A stretch of DNA of 44,759 bases from an uncultured Alphaproteobacteria bacterium (GCA_947367345.1 CANBDL010000002.1:1-44759), one strand, 5' to 3'; positions 24,896 through 34,913 are shown, counted from the stretch's first letter. Made by a program: numbers and translations. Notes: generated by a model not told the origin, from the letters alone.

Positions 24896-25411
24896 ATGTT
24901 GGCACAAAAGAAAGCACAGGATACAAACATTTATTATAGAGGTGCATCTGTAGTAAATAGGAATATAGTACGGCGTACTCTTGCGAGATGTGCTGCTGTC
25001 CAGACTATGTATACGAGTAGATTTCTCTGTATTCGGTTGCATGAAGCAATGAATATATTTATCGATTACTGGATTCCAAACTATGATTTTTACAAAGATA
25101 TGGATGTCAACTTTTATAAAAAGCTTATGCTTGGATATGATGATAAAATGTTGCGTATTGTTAACAATTATTGTGACAATAAAATAAAAACGCCGTTTGA
25201 TAGTTTAGCATCAGATATTATTACAATTGCAGCAATAGAGATGTATAACATAAAAACGAAGCCAACCATTGTGATAAATGAGTATATTGAAATAGCTAAG
25301 GATTTTTGTAGTGATAAAGCTGTAAAATTTATAAATTTTGTTCTGGATCGTTTATACAAAGATATGTGTAAAATTGAAACAAACCAGTTAGTTATGCAAA
25401 AATCTGTTTAA
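24896..25411 (+). CDS. nusB: Transcription antitermination factor NusB
   Basis: NusB binds boxA RNA with S10 and supports antitermination of rRNA transcription. The 171-residue all-helical protein has RRTLARCAAVQTMYTSRF at about residues 26-43 and the C-terminal family block KPTIVINEYIEIAKDFCSDKAVKFINFVLDRL. It ends only four bases from the end of the convergent prfB, with no room for a terminator between them. Confidence 0.9.
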   Translation: MLAQKKAQDTNIYYRGASVVNRNIVRRTLARCAAVQTMYTSRFLCIRLHEAMNIFIDYWIPNYDFYKDMDVNFYKKLMLGYDDKMLRIVNNYCDNKIKTPFDSLASDIITIAAIEMYNIKTKPTIVINEYIEIAKDFCSDKAVKFINFVLDRLYKDMCKIETNQLVMQKSV

Positions 25412-25415
25412 TGAA

Positions 25416-26501
25416 TTAGAGCATTGCTATTGCCTTCTCTAGGTAGCAATCTATATCGCCGTCTAATACCCTAGACGCATCGCCTCTTTCAACACCTGTT
25501 CTCAGATCTTTAACGATTTGATACGGTTGAAGTACATATGATCTAATCTGATTCCCCCAAGAAATATCAGATTTCGGATCAAGTTTTGTATTGTTTTTTT
25601 GTTCGTTTAGTTTTAGTGCATACAGTTTTGCTCGTAACATATTCATAGCAATTTCTTTGTTTTTATGTTGAGATCTATCTGTTTGGCTTTGTGTAACTAT
25701 TCCTGTTGGGATATGTGTGATGCGTACTGCGCTATCTGTTTTATTGACATGCTGCCCTCCTGCTCCAGACGCTCTGTATGTATCTATTCTAAGATCAGAC
25801 TGGAGTATCTCTATCTTTATTTCTTGGTTGATTTCCGGGGATACAAATACAGATGCAAAGCTTGTATGGCGCCTTGCATTTGAATCGAATGGAGATATTC
25901 TTACAAGCCTATGAACCCCAGTTTCTTTTTTAAGCCATCCGAAAGCCTTATTACCTTTGAATAACATTGAAATTGATTTTATCCCAGCCTCTTCTCCATC
26001 GTTTTGATCTAGTATTTCTATCTTGTATCCACGACGTTCTGCCCATCTGCAGTACATGCGTACCAGCATTTCGACCCAATCTTGAGCTTCCGTTCCTCCG
26101 GCTCCAGAGTTTATTTCTACAAAGCAGTTACAGTTGTCGTGTTCTTGGCAAAGAATTGCATTAATTTGCATTGATTCGGAGTGTTTTTCTAGTTCTTCGA
26201 GATCAATGGAAAACTGTTCCAGCAGTTGTTTGTCGTTTTCTTCTTGTATTAGTGGATACAAGTCAATAAGTTCGTTGAGTTTTTTTTCGATGGTATCGAT
26301 CGGTTCTATTGTGGATTTGAGCATATCTTTTTCCTGCATTACTTTGGATGCATGTGTCTGGTTGCCCCAAAAATCTTGGGAATGTGATTCTTCTTCTAGT
26401 TGCGCGATTTTATCGATTGTTTCATTATATTTTACGAAATTTTTTACAAGATCGATAATTTTATGTATGTTGTTTACAATCTTTTCTTCGTTTGCGTTCA
26501 T
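25416..26501 (-). CDS. prfB: Peptide chain release factor 2
   Basis: RF2 recognises UGA and UAA stop codons and triggers hydrolysis of the peptidyl-tRNA. The 361-residue protein has the stop-recognition tripeptide SPF at 203-205, the catalytic GGQ at 248-250 in RASGAGGQHVNKTDSAVRITH-type context, and the N-terminal coiled-coil domain. It is encoded in one continuous frame, so the programmed frameshift used to control RF2 in many bacteria is absent. Its presence agrees with TGA being a stop in this genome. Confidence 0.95.
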   Translation of the reverse strand: MNANEEKIVNNIHKIIDLVKNFVKYNETIDKIAQLEEESHSQDFWGNQTHASKVMQEKDMLKSTIEPIDTIEKKLNELIDLYPLIQEENDKQLLEQFSIDLEELEKHSESMQINAILCQEHDNCNCFVEINSGAGGTEAQDWVEMLVRMYCRWAERRGYKIEILDQNDGEEAGIKSISMLFKGNKAFGWLKKETGVHRLVRISPFDSNARRHTSFASVFVSPEINQEIKIEILQSDLRIDTYRASGAGGQHVNKTDSAVRITHIPTGIVTQSQTDRSQHKNKEIAMNMLRAKLYALKLNEQKNNTKLDPKSDISWGNQIRSYVLQPYQIVKDLRTGVERGDASRVLDGDIDCYLEKAIAML

Positions 26502-26532
26502 ATTGCGATAAGATCAATTCGTAAATGACTTT

Positions 26533-26541
26533 ATTGTATCA
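26533..26541 (-). promoter_or_regulatory. Extended -10 promoter candidate for prfB
   Basis: The minus strand reads TGATACAAT, an extended -10 about 32 bases before the prfB ATG. No convincing -35 was found. The rest of the 298-base gap up to yajC holds only a short unsupported frame. Confidence 0.4.
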
Positions 26542-26799
26542 TACTTTGTTGTTTTTTGTATGCAGATGGTCGATTGTGCGCAAAAGCATATGGTTCAATT
26601 GAGGTATTTAGTTTTATTTTTTTATATTATTGCTTGAATACTAAAATTATAATATGTTTTGTTAATTTCACAAAGAACAATGACTTTAGAAAATTGCAAA
26701 ATCGCATTATGTGTTATATGATTAGAATGTGGATTGCGTGCATTTTATATTTGCATCATTATTTTTTGATCATAAGTATTTATTTGGGGGTCAGTTCTT

Positions 26800-27195
26800 A
26801 TGTTTTTGTTGATTAGTGTGATTTTCGCTTCTGATGGCTCTCTTGGAAAAGCGGCTCATTCGCATTCTTCTTCGCCTAGTCTATTCGCATCTATGCTTCC
26901 GATAATAATGGTGATTTTGATAGGTTATATTTTTATAATTAGGCCAAATAAGAAGCAGAATATTCGATATATGAATATGATAAACAGTATTAAGAAAGGA
27001 GACAAAGTATTTTTGCGTTGCGGAATGTTTGGAACTGTTGCAAAAATTGAAGACGACAACATTGTTGTGATAGAAATAGCTCAGGGAGTGTTTTGTAAAT
27101 TTGATAAATACACTATATCTGGAGTAACACATAACAATGTTTCGTCTGCCAATTGTGTTGCTAGAAACGAAATAGATAATAAAAAAGTTGACTAA
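26800..27195 (+). CDS. yajC: Preprotein translocase accessory subunit YajC
   Basis: YajC is a small single-helix membrane protein that associates with SecD and SecF. The 131-residue protein has one strong membrane segment (MLPIIMVILIGYIFIIRPNK, residues about 32-51) followed by the cytosolic block INSIKKGDKVFLRCGMFGTVAKIEDD, the family signature. The ATG at 26800 follows GGGGG by nine bases. yajC-secD-secF is the usual order. Confidence 0.93.
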   Translation: MFLLISVIFASDGSLGKAAHSHSSSPSLFASMLPIIMVILIGYIFIIRPNKKQNIRYMNMINSIKKGDKVFLRCGMFGTVAKIEDDNIVVIEIAQGVFCKFDKYTISGVTHNNVSSANCVARNEIDNKKVD

Positions 27196-27209
27196 AACAA
27201 TGTTAATTA

Positions 27210-28919
27210 ATGGGGATAATCGTGTTAGTTGTATCTAAAATTAGAAAAAATATTGCAATATTGGTTTGCATAATTGGTTTAGTATTTGCTTTACCATCTC
27301 GTTTACCAGATTCTGTTTTAAATAATTTTCCATCTTTTCTGCGAAAAAAGATAAATTTGGGACTTGAGCTTAAGGGTGGATCGCATTTGCAATTTGAAGT
27401 TGATACAAGAGATGTACAGAGGGAGAGAGCAAGTGCCATTGTTAGTGATGTGAGACAAGAACTCATAAAAAATGAGGCTAAGTATAGCAACATCACAACA
27501 ATATCAAGCGGAGATAGTTATAGTTGTAGGGTTATTTGTGAGACCTATGAAGATGCTAATGTTGCTCAAGGTATTATACGCAGGATGTATCCAGTAAAAG
27601 ATGTTAATATTGAGATTAATAATAATGTTTTAGTTGTGTATGCTACCAAGAACAGTCTTGATATGTTAATCAGAAGAATAGTTAATGAATCAATTGAAAT
27701 AATCAGGAAAAGAATAGACGCATCCGGAACAAAGGAGCCTATTATTTTGCCTCAGGGCGGTAATCGTATCATAGTACAACTTCCAGGAGTTGACGATCCA
27801 TCAGAAATAAAAAAGATGATTGGACGTACTGCAATGCTTACATTTCATGAGCTTGATTCTACAATGCGGCAATTTTATATAAAGCCTGATGATCCTGTGC
27901 CAAATTTCCCTAAAAAGCCTGGTGTCAAATATATGAGGGGTGAATTTATATATAAAAATAAGGGGAAAAAGGAGCGCCTTATATCGTATTACCCAATTAA
28001 GACAGCAGTCAAAATGACTGGTAAAACAATAGTGAACGCTATGCCATCTAATGATGAGGAGGGTAAATACTGTGTTGCAATATCATTTAGTGTTCCTGTT
28101 GGTTCTCAAAGGTTTGCTAAGATTACGAAGGATCTTTTGGGTAAAAATTTGGCTATAGTTCTTGATGATGAAGTTTTGAGTGCGCCGGCGATACGGCAGG
28201 TTATATCTGGCGGTCGTGCCACAATTACAGGTAATTTTTCATTCAAAGAAGCTTCTGAGCTTTCTACTCTCTTGAGAGCCGGATCTCTGCCAGCAAAACT
28301 TAATGTTGTTGAGGAGAGAACAATCGGCCCTAGTCTTGGAGAAGAGTCAATTCAGAAGGGTAAAACGTCTGTTCTTGTATCATTTATTCTTGTTTCAGTA
28401 TTTATGATTCTCTCTTATGGTGTATTTGGTGTGTTTGCAACTATATCTTTATTATTTAATATAATTTTATTATTTGCTGCTTTTGTTTCTATTGGAGCTA
28501 CTTTAACTCTTCCTGGCATAGCTGGTATTGCCTTGACGATTGGTATGGCGGTGGATGCGAATGTTCTTCTGTACGAAAGAATGAGAGAAGAGATAAGAAA
28601 ATATTCTAAAAAAACTAGAACAAGATCGTCTAAAGATGAATATGTAGATGATGATTGTCAAATTGGTGTTAGTGCAGCGAGCGTAATGGCGTCTGTAGGA
28701 AAAGGATTTCAGGGTGCAACTGTTACTGTTCTTGACTCAAATATTACAACTCTTGTCGGAGCAGCAGTGTTATATTATTTCGGATCTGGTCCTGTAAGAG
28801 GTTTTGCTGTAACATTAATGATAGGTACTGTTATTTCTTTGTTTACAACATTCTTTGTTACTAAGTGCCTCATAGCATCTTATGTAAGACGTAAGCAAAA
28901 TAGAGAATTTGTTATATAA
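27210..28919 (+). CDS. secD: Protein translocase subunit SecD
   Basis: SecD works with SecF in the inner membrane and uses the proton gradient to complete export of preproteins on the periplasmic side. The 569-residue protein has an N-terminal membrane helix, LGLELKGGSHLQFEVD at about residues 50-65, a large periplasmic domain, and a C-terminal bundle with GIALTIGMAVDANVLLYERM. A GTG at 27222 has a GGGGA site five bases upstream and is a good alternative start. secF follows after 26 bases. Confidence 0.95.
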   Translation: MGIIVLVVSKIRKNIAILVCIIGLVFALPSRLPDSVLNNFPSFLRKKINLGLELKGGSHLQFEVDTRDVQRERASAIVSDVRQELIKNEAKYSNITTISSGDSYSCRVICETYEDANVAQGIIRRMYPVKDVNIEINNNVLVVYATKNSLDMLIRRIVNESIEIIRKRIDASGTKEPIILPQGGNRIIVQLPGVDDPSEIKKMIGRTAMLTFHELDSTMRQFYIKPDDPVPNFPKKPGVKYMRGEFIYKNKGKKERLISYYPIKTAVKMTGKTIVNAMPSNDEEGKYCVAISFSVPVGSQRFAKITKDLLGKNLAIVLDDEVLSAPAIRQVISGGRATITGNFSFKEASELSTLLRAGSLPAKLNVVEERTIGPSLGEESIQKGKTSVLVSFILVSVFMILSYGVFGVFATISLLFNIILLFAAFVSIGATLTLPGIAGIALTIGMAVDANVLLYERMREEIRKYSKKTRTRSSKDEYVDDDCQIGVSAASVMASVGKGFQGATVTVLDSNITTLVGAAVLYYFGSGPVRGFAVTLMIGTVISLFTTFFVTKCLIASYVRRKQNREFVI

Positions 28920-28945
28920 TTTTTATTTGTTTTGTAGGTTGGATA

Positions 28946-29875
28946 ATGTTTAGATTGAAATTAATACCGTATGACACAAAATTTGACATCATAGGAAAAA
29001 CAAAGCTATTTCTTTCATTGGCATTTATACTAATTTGCATTTGTGTTTTTTCGATCGCGAAGAATGGCCTTCATTATGGAGTTGACTTCAAGGGGGGATA
29101 TATATTTGAGGTAGTAAGCGCAAAAGGAATTACATCAGAAAAAATTATGGATAAATTGTGCAGGGGTGGAGTAAATAGTGCATCTATCCAAAGGTTTGGC
29201 AAAAATAATGAGTATGTCATAACAATTGAAAGAAGCGATAATAATGACGACCCGCAAGAAATGATTAGTAGGATACACAATATTCTAAAAAATGATGTTG
29301 TTTTTAATAAAAATGACGTAGTTGGCGCGAAGGTAGGTAGAGAACTTATCTCAAGCGCAATAAAATCTGTGTTGTTTGCTTTGATTGCTATGATTATATA
29401 TATATTTTTTAGATTTGAATGGCGTTTTAGTCTTTGTGCGATTTTTGCATTACTTCATGATTGCGCTCTCATATTCGGTGTTTTTTCTATGTTCAAGAGC
29501 ATGGAATTCAACGAGGTTTCTATAACAGCAATATTATTGACAGCTGCATATTCAATCAACGATACAGTAGTTATCTTTGATAGAGTAAGAGATAATCTGA
29601 AGAAGGGTTTCGGCTCAGATATGAAAGCAATAATAAATGCAAGCCTAAACGAAACATTATCTAGAACAGCACTTACTGCTACAACTACTTTTTTGTCTGT
29701 TTTGGCGTTATATCTTTTTGGCGGCAAGGTAATAGCAAATTTTGCCTTACCAATAATGATCGGTCTTTTGATAGGTACATTTTCTTCTATATTTGTGGCA
29801 TGCCCTCTTTTGTCATGCTTAAACATAAAGCCAAAGATGATTGTAATGGAAGAAAAACCAATAGCGCAAATTTAG
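28946..29875 (+). CDS. secF: Protein translocase subunit SecF
   Basis: SecF pairs with SecD in the Sec export machinery. The 309-residue protein shows an N-terminal helix, the family motif HYGVDFKGGYIFEV at about residues 48-61, and the RND-type C-terminal helices with AAYSINDTVVIFDRVRDNL. The length is standard. A 210-base gap without a clear terminator follows. Confidence 0.95.
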   Translation: MFRLKLIPYDTKFDIIGKTKLFLSLAFILICICVFSIAKNGLHYGVDFKGGYIFEVVSAKGITSEKIMDKLCRGGVNSASIQRFGKNNEYVITIERSDNNDDPQEMISRIHNILKNDVVFNKNDVVGAKVGRELISSAIKSVLFALIAMIIYIFFRFEWRFSLCAIFALLHDCALIFGVFSMFKSMEFNEVSITAILLTAAYSINDTVVIFDRVRDNLKKGFGSDMKAIINASLNETLSRTALTATTTFLSVLALYLFGGKVIANFALPIMIGLLIGTFSSIFVACPLLSCLNIKPKMIVMEEKPIAQI

Positions 29876-30085
29876 AATACCAAAATGCAATTTTCTATGA
29901 CTGTATTGTATTTGTTGTATTAAGAGTTGTATGTATAGGTTGTTTTATTGCCTCAGTATTTATGAGAAAATCTTTAATTACATATCATGATTCTAGTGGC
30001 TTATTTTACGATTTTCAGTATTTTGGTAATTCTCGGTATTTTTTTGGTTTGTAAAATTAATTTATGTAATTGTTGGTAATCTATT

Positions 30086-30973
30086 ATGATACAGGTAATC
30101 GTTGGGCCAACCGGATCAGGTAAGACGGACTTAAGCTTAGATCTTGCAAGAAGAACAGGGGGAGTAATAGTTAATTGTGATTCTCTGCAATTTTTTAAGG
30201 ATATACCTACTCTAACCGCAATGCCAAATAACTCAGAGCAATCTATGGCTAAACATCTTTTGTTTGGTTTTTTAAATTATGACGAGAGCATGAATGCGGT
30301 TAGATGGTCCGAGACTGTTTCTAAAATAATTTCTGAAAACAATAGAAATGTTGTCATTGTTGGTGGAACTTTTTTGTATCTAGAGACGCTATTGATGGGT
30401 ATTTCTGAGTTGCCAGATGTGACAGATGATATTAGGTCTCATGTTGACAAGATATCAAGTATTGATTTTAACAAGATTATGGATGATTTATATGATTTTG
30501 ATGGTAGGCTCAAAAAGATTTTAACTCCAGATAAGCATAAGCAATTGAGAAGGGCATATGAAGTTTATTTGGCGACAGGAAAATCTATTTTAGATTTTTA
30601 TGATAAACCAAGAAAGCAATTTCTTGAAAAAAAAGATGACGTTGAGATTATCAAGATCGATGTTAATAGAGAATTTCTAAGAAAAAAGATTGAAAAAAGA
30701 TTTCGTAACATGCTTCAAAATGGTGCAGTTGAGGAGGTACAAGATCTGCTGAGAAAAACAAACAATTCAGTAAATTATCCTATATTTAATGCAATAGGAG
30801 CAAGAGAGATTACATCTATGTTGTCTGGTGCAATAGATGGCAATACTATGCTTGATATATCAATAAACAAAACTATGCAGTATGCTAAAAGACAGATTAC
30901 ATGGCTTAAAAATAGGTTATCGAAATATGGTGTTCCAATTGAGATAGTAGAAATGCAGAAATGCCATATATGA
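30086..30973 (+). CDS. miaA: tRNA dimethylallyltransferase
   Basis: MiaA adds a dimethylallyl group to A37 of tRNAs that read codons starting with U, which improves decoding. The 295-residue protein has the P-loop GPTGSGKT at residues 7-14, VIVNCDSLQFFKDIP (the DSxQ motif), VIVGGTFLYLETLL and a C-terminal KRQITWLKNR block. It heads a closely spaced run of genes that continues to acpS. Confidence 0.94.
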   Translation: MIQVIVGPTGSGKTDLSLDLARRTGGVIVNCDSLQFFKDIPTLTAMPNNSEQSMAKHLLFGFLNYDESMNAVRWSETVSKIISENNRNVVIVGGTFLYLETLLMGISELPDVTDDIRSHVDKISSIDFNKIMDDLYDFDGRLKKILTPDKHKQLRRAYEVYLATGKSILDFYDKPRKQFLEKKDDVEIIKIDVNREFLRKKIEKRFRNMLQNGAVEEVQDLLRKTNNSVNYPIFNAIGAREITSMLSGAIDGNTMLDISINKTMQYAKRQITWLKNRLSKYGVPIEIVEMQKCHI

Positions 30974-31011
30974 TAGAATGATCTGTAAGAGCATTTGTTG
31001 CAGAAATTTTG

Positions 31012-32337
31012 ATGTTACGAAATATATTTGGTACAGATGGAATAAGAGGTCTTGCAAATAGAGGATATATAACGCCAGACAATATGATTAAACTATCTAT
31101 TGCTATTTCGCGCTATTATCATAAAAAATATAACAGAGAATTAAAGATAATTATAGGAAAGGATACGCGCATTTCGTGCTACATGCTTGAGGCATCTTTA
31201 ACAGCTGGATTCACATCATGCGGAGATAATGTTGTTTTGCTTGGGCCAATGCCTACGCCATCTGTATCTTTTCTGACTAAGTCAATGAGGGCTGATGTAG
31301 GCGTTATGATTTCTGCTTCTCATAATCCATACCATGATAATGGTATTAAGCTATTTAATTGCGATGGCTTCAAGCTAACAAATGAAGATGAAATTGGTAT
31401 AAGCAGTATTTTTTTTGATGATTGCGGTGTTGTAGGTGAAGCAATTAATGCCAATCTCGGGAAAGTAAAGCGTCTTGAGGATGTTGCTGGTAGGTATATA
31501 GAATTTTGCAAAAACTCTTTTCCTCGCAATATGAATCTGGGCGGCATAAGGATGGTATTGGATCTTGCAAACGGATCTGCTTATAAGATAGCGCCACAGG
31601 TTTTTTGGGAATTAGGCGCCGAAGTGATGGCTATAAATGTAAATCCGGATGGTTATAACATAAATGCATCTTGTGGGGCTACAGATCCAAAGAGTCTTCA
31701 GAGAACAGTTGTGTCAAAGAGAGCTGATATAGGTATTGCTTTAGATGGAGATGGTGATCGTATTATTGTTGTTGATGAGAATGGGGCAATTGTTGATGGT
31801 GACTATATTATTGCAACAATAGCAACGTATTGGTTAAATAATGGGAAACTTAAAACAAATAATGTTGTAGCAACAACAATGTCTAATATGCAATTATACA
31901 ACTATCTTGAGTCTATTGGTTTAAAGATGCATTGGTGCGATGTTGGTGACAAGAACGTTGCAGCTAAAATGCTTGATGTTGGAGCAGTGATCGGTGGTGA
32001 AAAGTCTGGTCATGTTATACCGATCAAATATACTTCCACAGGGGATGGAATTATTGCTGCGTTGCAGATTTTGGCGTACTTGGTTGACGGTAATAAAAAA
32101 GCAAGCGATATATCGAAAATTTATAAGCCTTACCCTCAGATATTTTTCAATATACATAGTGTTTTATCAGATGATGATTTGGATAAGATACGCTCATGCG
32201 TAGAATCATTGGGGATAGACGGGAAACACAGAATTATAGCGAGAAGATCTGGCACTGAATCTGTTACAAGGATCATGATAGAGGGTGAGAATCTAGATAT
32301 TGCAGAAAAGATTGCTCAGGCAGTTGAGGTATTCTAG
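31012..32337 (+). CDS. glmM: Phosphoglucosamine mutase
   Basis: GlmM converts glucosamine-6-phosphate to glucosamine-1-phosphate, on the way to UDP-GlcNAc for peptidoglycan. The 441-residue protein begins MLRNIFGTDGIRG (ATG at 31012, not the adjacent TTG). The active-site serine is S103 in ISASHNP, the metal loop is DGDGDR at 245-250 and the phosphate-binding loop is RRSGTES at 411-417. All key residues are intact. It precedes bioF by 35 bases. Confidence 0.95.
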   Translation: MLRNIFGTDGIRGLANRGYITPDNMIKLSIAISRYYHKKYNRELKIIIGKDTRISCYMLEASLTAGFTSCGDNVVLLGPMPTPSVSFLTKSMRADVGVMISASHNPYHDNGIKLFNCDGFKLTNEDEIGISSIFFDDCGVVGEAINANLGKVKRLEDVAGRYIEFCKNSFPRNMNLGGIRMVLDLANGSAYKIAPQVFWELGAEVMAINVNPDGYNINASCGATDPKSLQRTVVSKRADIGIALDGDGDRIIVVDENGAIVDGDYIIATIATYWLNNGKLKTNNVVATTMSNMQLYNYLESIGLKMHWCDVGDKNVAAKMLDVGAVIGGEKSGHVIPIKYTSTGDGIIAALQILAYLVDGNKKASDISKIYKPYPQIFFNIHSVLSDDDLDKIRSCVESLGIDGKHRIIARRSGTESVTRIMIEGENLDIAEKIAQAVEVF

Positions 32338-32372
32338 GTATTGTCAATACTTAATATTCAATAGATTAACAT

Positions 32373-33500
32373 ATGAATATATATAAAAATTATTGCTTAG
32401 AGCTAGAAAGTCTTGGCCTTATCAGAGATACAATACCTGGAAACAGTGGTTGCGCTTTAGATTTTAGTTCTGTGAGTTATCTGTGTCTTCATAATAATGA
32501 AGATGTCAAGCTTGCTACAATTGAAGCTGTGAAAACTTATGGGGTTGGCGCAACTGGGTCCAGGATTGTTTCAGGTAATTATCAATTATGTCATGATTTA
32601 GAGAGGACGGTATCACAAGACAAAATGCATGAGGATGCTCTTCTGTTTGTAAGCGGTTATAATGCAAATTGCGGATTATTGCGTGCATTATGCGATGATG
32701 CTGTTACAAAAGGAAGGAACGTGGTGGTATTTTTTGACAAAATGAACCATGCGAGTTTGTATCATGGATGCCTTGCTACCAAAGCAAGAATCTTGCGATA
32801 TTGTAACGCAGATTTGGAAAATCTGGAGGATCTTCTAGTTGCGCATTGTGATCCAAATAATATAAACATTGTAGTTAGCGAAACTGTTTTTGGTGTTAAC
32901 GGGAAGATTATAGATATTGACAAGATATATGAATTATCCAAGAAGTATGGAGCAATGTTAGTTTTAGACGAGGCCCACGATGTTGGCATGCTCGGTAATA
33001 AAGGCCTCGGCATTACAACAAGCATTGCATTAGATGAAGATATATTTGTTACAGGTTCTTTTGGTAAAGCTATTGGTGTAGTAGGTGGTTATGTTTTATG
33101 TTCTACAATAATGAGGAGATATCTTGTACAAAAAAGTGGTACTGTAATGTATTCTAACAATATTCCCCCACATGTTGTTGCAGCAATACATGCTTCTTGG
33201 CAAATATCCAAAACAAAAGAAATGAGCCATGTGAGGAGCAAGATACTGTATCTATCTAGCTATATCCAGATGAGATTATTTGGCAAATTTAATGGTACAA
33301 ATATATTTGCATTAGACCTTGGATCTAGAGATAAATTTGACAAATATTTAGAAGTATTTAGGCAATACGGTATAGTCGCGTGTTTCTTTAGGCCGCCTAC
33401 GACTCCTACGTATAGCATAAAAGTTGCAATAAATGCATCTCATGATTTATGCGACATCAAGAGATTACTCAAAGCTTTTGAGGCATGTTTTAAAATATGA
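32373..33500 (+). CDS. bioF: 8-amino-7-oxononanoate synthase
   Basis: BioF condenses pimeloyl-ACP with alanine, the first step of biotin ring assembly. This 375-residue PLP enzyme of the alpha-oxoamine synthase group has GSRIVSGN at 62-69, NHASLYHG at 125-132, DEAHDVG at 199-205 and the PLP lysine K232 in VTGSFGKAIGVVGGY. The family also includes Kbl and ALA synthase, but the following bioH-like and bioC genes support BioF. Its stop overlaps the next start (ATGA). Confidence 0.9.
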   Translation: MNIYKNYCLELESLGLIRDTIPGNSGCALDFSSVSYLCLHNNEDVKLATIEAVKTYGVGATGSRIVSGNYQLCHDLERTVSQDKMHEDALLFVSGYNANCGLLRALCDDAVTKGRNVVVFFDKMNHASLYHGCLATKARILRYCNADLENLEDLLVAHCDPNNINIVVSETVFGVNGKIIDIDKIYELSKKYGAMLVLDEAHDVGMLGNKGLGITTSIALDEDIFVTGSFGKAIGVVGGYVLCSTIMRRYLVQKSGTVMYSNNIPPHVVAAIHASWQISKTKEMSHVRSKILYLSSYIQMRLFGKFNGTNIFALDLGSRDKFDKYLEVFRQYGIVACFFRPPTTPTYSIKVAINASHDLCDIKRLLKAFEACFKI

Positions 33501-34135
33501 AGACTGTTGTATTTGTTTTACAGAGTGGTTTTGCAATTGGAAATTGGTATTGGGATAATTTTATACAAAATATGCTCTGTGATTGTGAATATGCGTATCT
33601 TGATAATTTTAACCAGTCTATCTATGACGCAGATTGCGTATTTGTCGGAGTTGGGCATTCTCTTGGTTTTGCGAAATTAATATCTGCAAAAAATATTAAT
33701 TTTGATATTCTGGTCGGTATTCAGGCTTTTGTGAATTTCTGTGGGTTTGATGCAAGATTGCGTACAGTAAGGATGAATGCTCTTGACGCAATGAGAAACC
33801 AATACTTGGCCAGAGGAACTGATGTGATATACGAATTTTATGATATCTGCGGAATTAGTGATATGAAAAGCATGTTTCATGAGACGGCGCCATTGGAAAC
33901 CTTGAATGATTTTGATATGTTGTACAGGTCTTATAAAATTCCAGTCAATACAATGACAATAATACTGCATTCAGATCAGGATGATATTGTACCTAAGTCT
34001 GTTATACAAGATAATTTTGCCGGAATTTCCGGTGTGAATATATTTCATGTTGAGCACGATATGCATAATTTAGGCTATGAAAAAAGCGATACAATTTTTA
34101 GTATTATTTATGAAATCGTAAATGAAATACTTTAG
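33497..34135 (+). CDS. Alpha/beta-hydrolase, probable pimeloyl-ACP methyl ester esterase
   Basis: The 212-residue protein has a nucleophile elbow GHSLG with Ser55, an acid in HSDQDDIVP (Asp162 or 163) and His190 in DMHNLGY: a full hydrolase triad. Its place between bioF and bioC, overlapping both, indicates the BioH/BioG role: removing the methyl group that BioC places on the growing pimeloyl-ACP, so ending chain elongation. The middle region (QAFVNFCGFDARLR...EFYDICG) lacks a clear match to E. coli BioH, and the protein is shorter (212 against about 256 residues), nearer BioG in size. It could be a distinct subtype. The role is inferred from context. Confidence 0.75.
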   Translation: MKTVVFVLQSGFAIGNWYWDNFIQNMLCDCEYAYLDNFNQSIYDADCVFVGVGHSLGFAKLISAKNINFDILVGIQAFVNFCGFDARLRTVRMNALDAMRNQYLARGTDVIYEFYDICGISDMKSMFHETAPLETLNDFDMLYRSYKIPVNTMTIILHSDQDDIVPKSVIQDNFAGISGVNIFHVEHDMHNLGYEKSDTIFSIIYEIVNEIL

Positions 34136-34877
34136 ATACGATAAATCAACAATATCATATAACTTTGATAGAGCGTCAGAGACTTATGGAGCATCTGATT
34201 GCATTCATCATAATATAGCTAAGGATGTTCTGGGTTTTGTAGTTTCGAGGTGTTGTGTAGATTGTTTATACGATAAAAGTATACTTGAAATAGGTTGTGG
34301 TACAGGGGTTTTAACTTCGCTTATTTTGGAAAATTTATATCCAATCCAGATGATTTGCAATGATTTATCTGAGCGCATGCTTGGTTGTGTAACAAAGCAG
34401 CATCAAGGTATTTTTACAATATGTGGAGATGCCGAGGATATAGATTTTCCATTCTGTAATCTAGTAATTTCAAGTATGGCATTTCAATGGTTTAACGATT
34501 TGTATGCAACGGTTCGCAAGATAAAAGATAATGCAAATATTATGGTATTTTCTATGCCTGTATTTGGTACATTTTGTGAATTATATCAGATGTACGATAG
34601 GTATGGACTAGAATTCAAAAGCGTTCTTCACGAATATGAAGATGTTAAGAGAAAAATGCTGATGGAATTTGCTGGAAATGCTGTTTTCTGCGATAGAAGG
34701 CAATATAGTATGAAATTCGCAAGTCTGAAGTGTTTTTATAGGTATTTATGGATGATAGGTGCGAATTATAATATTCATAATATAGCCCAAAATGATTTGG
34801 TTGCCATGATTATGGATAATGATAATGAATTTACAACATGTTACGATGTGATGTTTTGCTTGGTTCATAATTTGTAG
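34122..34877 (+). CDS. bioC: Malonyl-ACP O-methyltransferase
   Basis: BioC methylates malonyl-ACP with S-adenosylmethionine so that fatty-acid enzymes can build the pimeloyl chain. The 251-residue protein begins with the BioC-like SYNFDRASETYGASDCIHH, then the SAM motif EIGCGTG at 56-62 and FCNLVISSMAFQWFNDL, the usual BioC post-motif. The start lies 14 bases inside the hydrolase gene, in another frame. It is the last biotin gene in the window; bioA, bioB and bioD are not here. Confidence 0.88.
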   Translation: MKYFRYDKSTISYNFDRASETYGASDCIHHNIAKDVLGFVVSRCCVDCLYDKSILEIGCGTGVLTSLILENLYPIQMICNDLSERMLGCVTKQHQGIFTICGDAEDIDFPFCNLVISSMAFQWFNDLYATVRKIKDNANIMVFSMPVFGTFCELYQMYDRYGLEFKSVLHEYEDVKRKMLMEFAGNAVFCDRRQYSMKFASLKCFYRYLWMIGANYNIHNIAQNDLVAMIMDNDNEFTTCYDVMFCLVHNL

Positions 34878-34913
34878 TACCATGATTTTATAGAGCGTTA
34901 GAAAACCTCGCAA

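Noticed and set aside
25416-26501. Programmed +1 frameshift in prfB
   Set aside because: The RF2 frame is continuous from ATG to stop and covers the whole family length, and no in-frame TGA is present near codon 25.
26556-26816. Plus-strand gene of 86 codons before yajC
   Set aside because: It overlaps the yajC start, lacks a ribosome-binding site and reads as random hydrophobic translation of AT-rich DNA.
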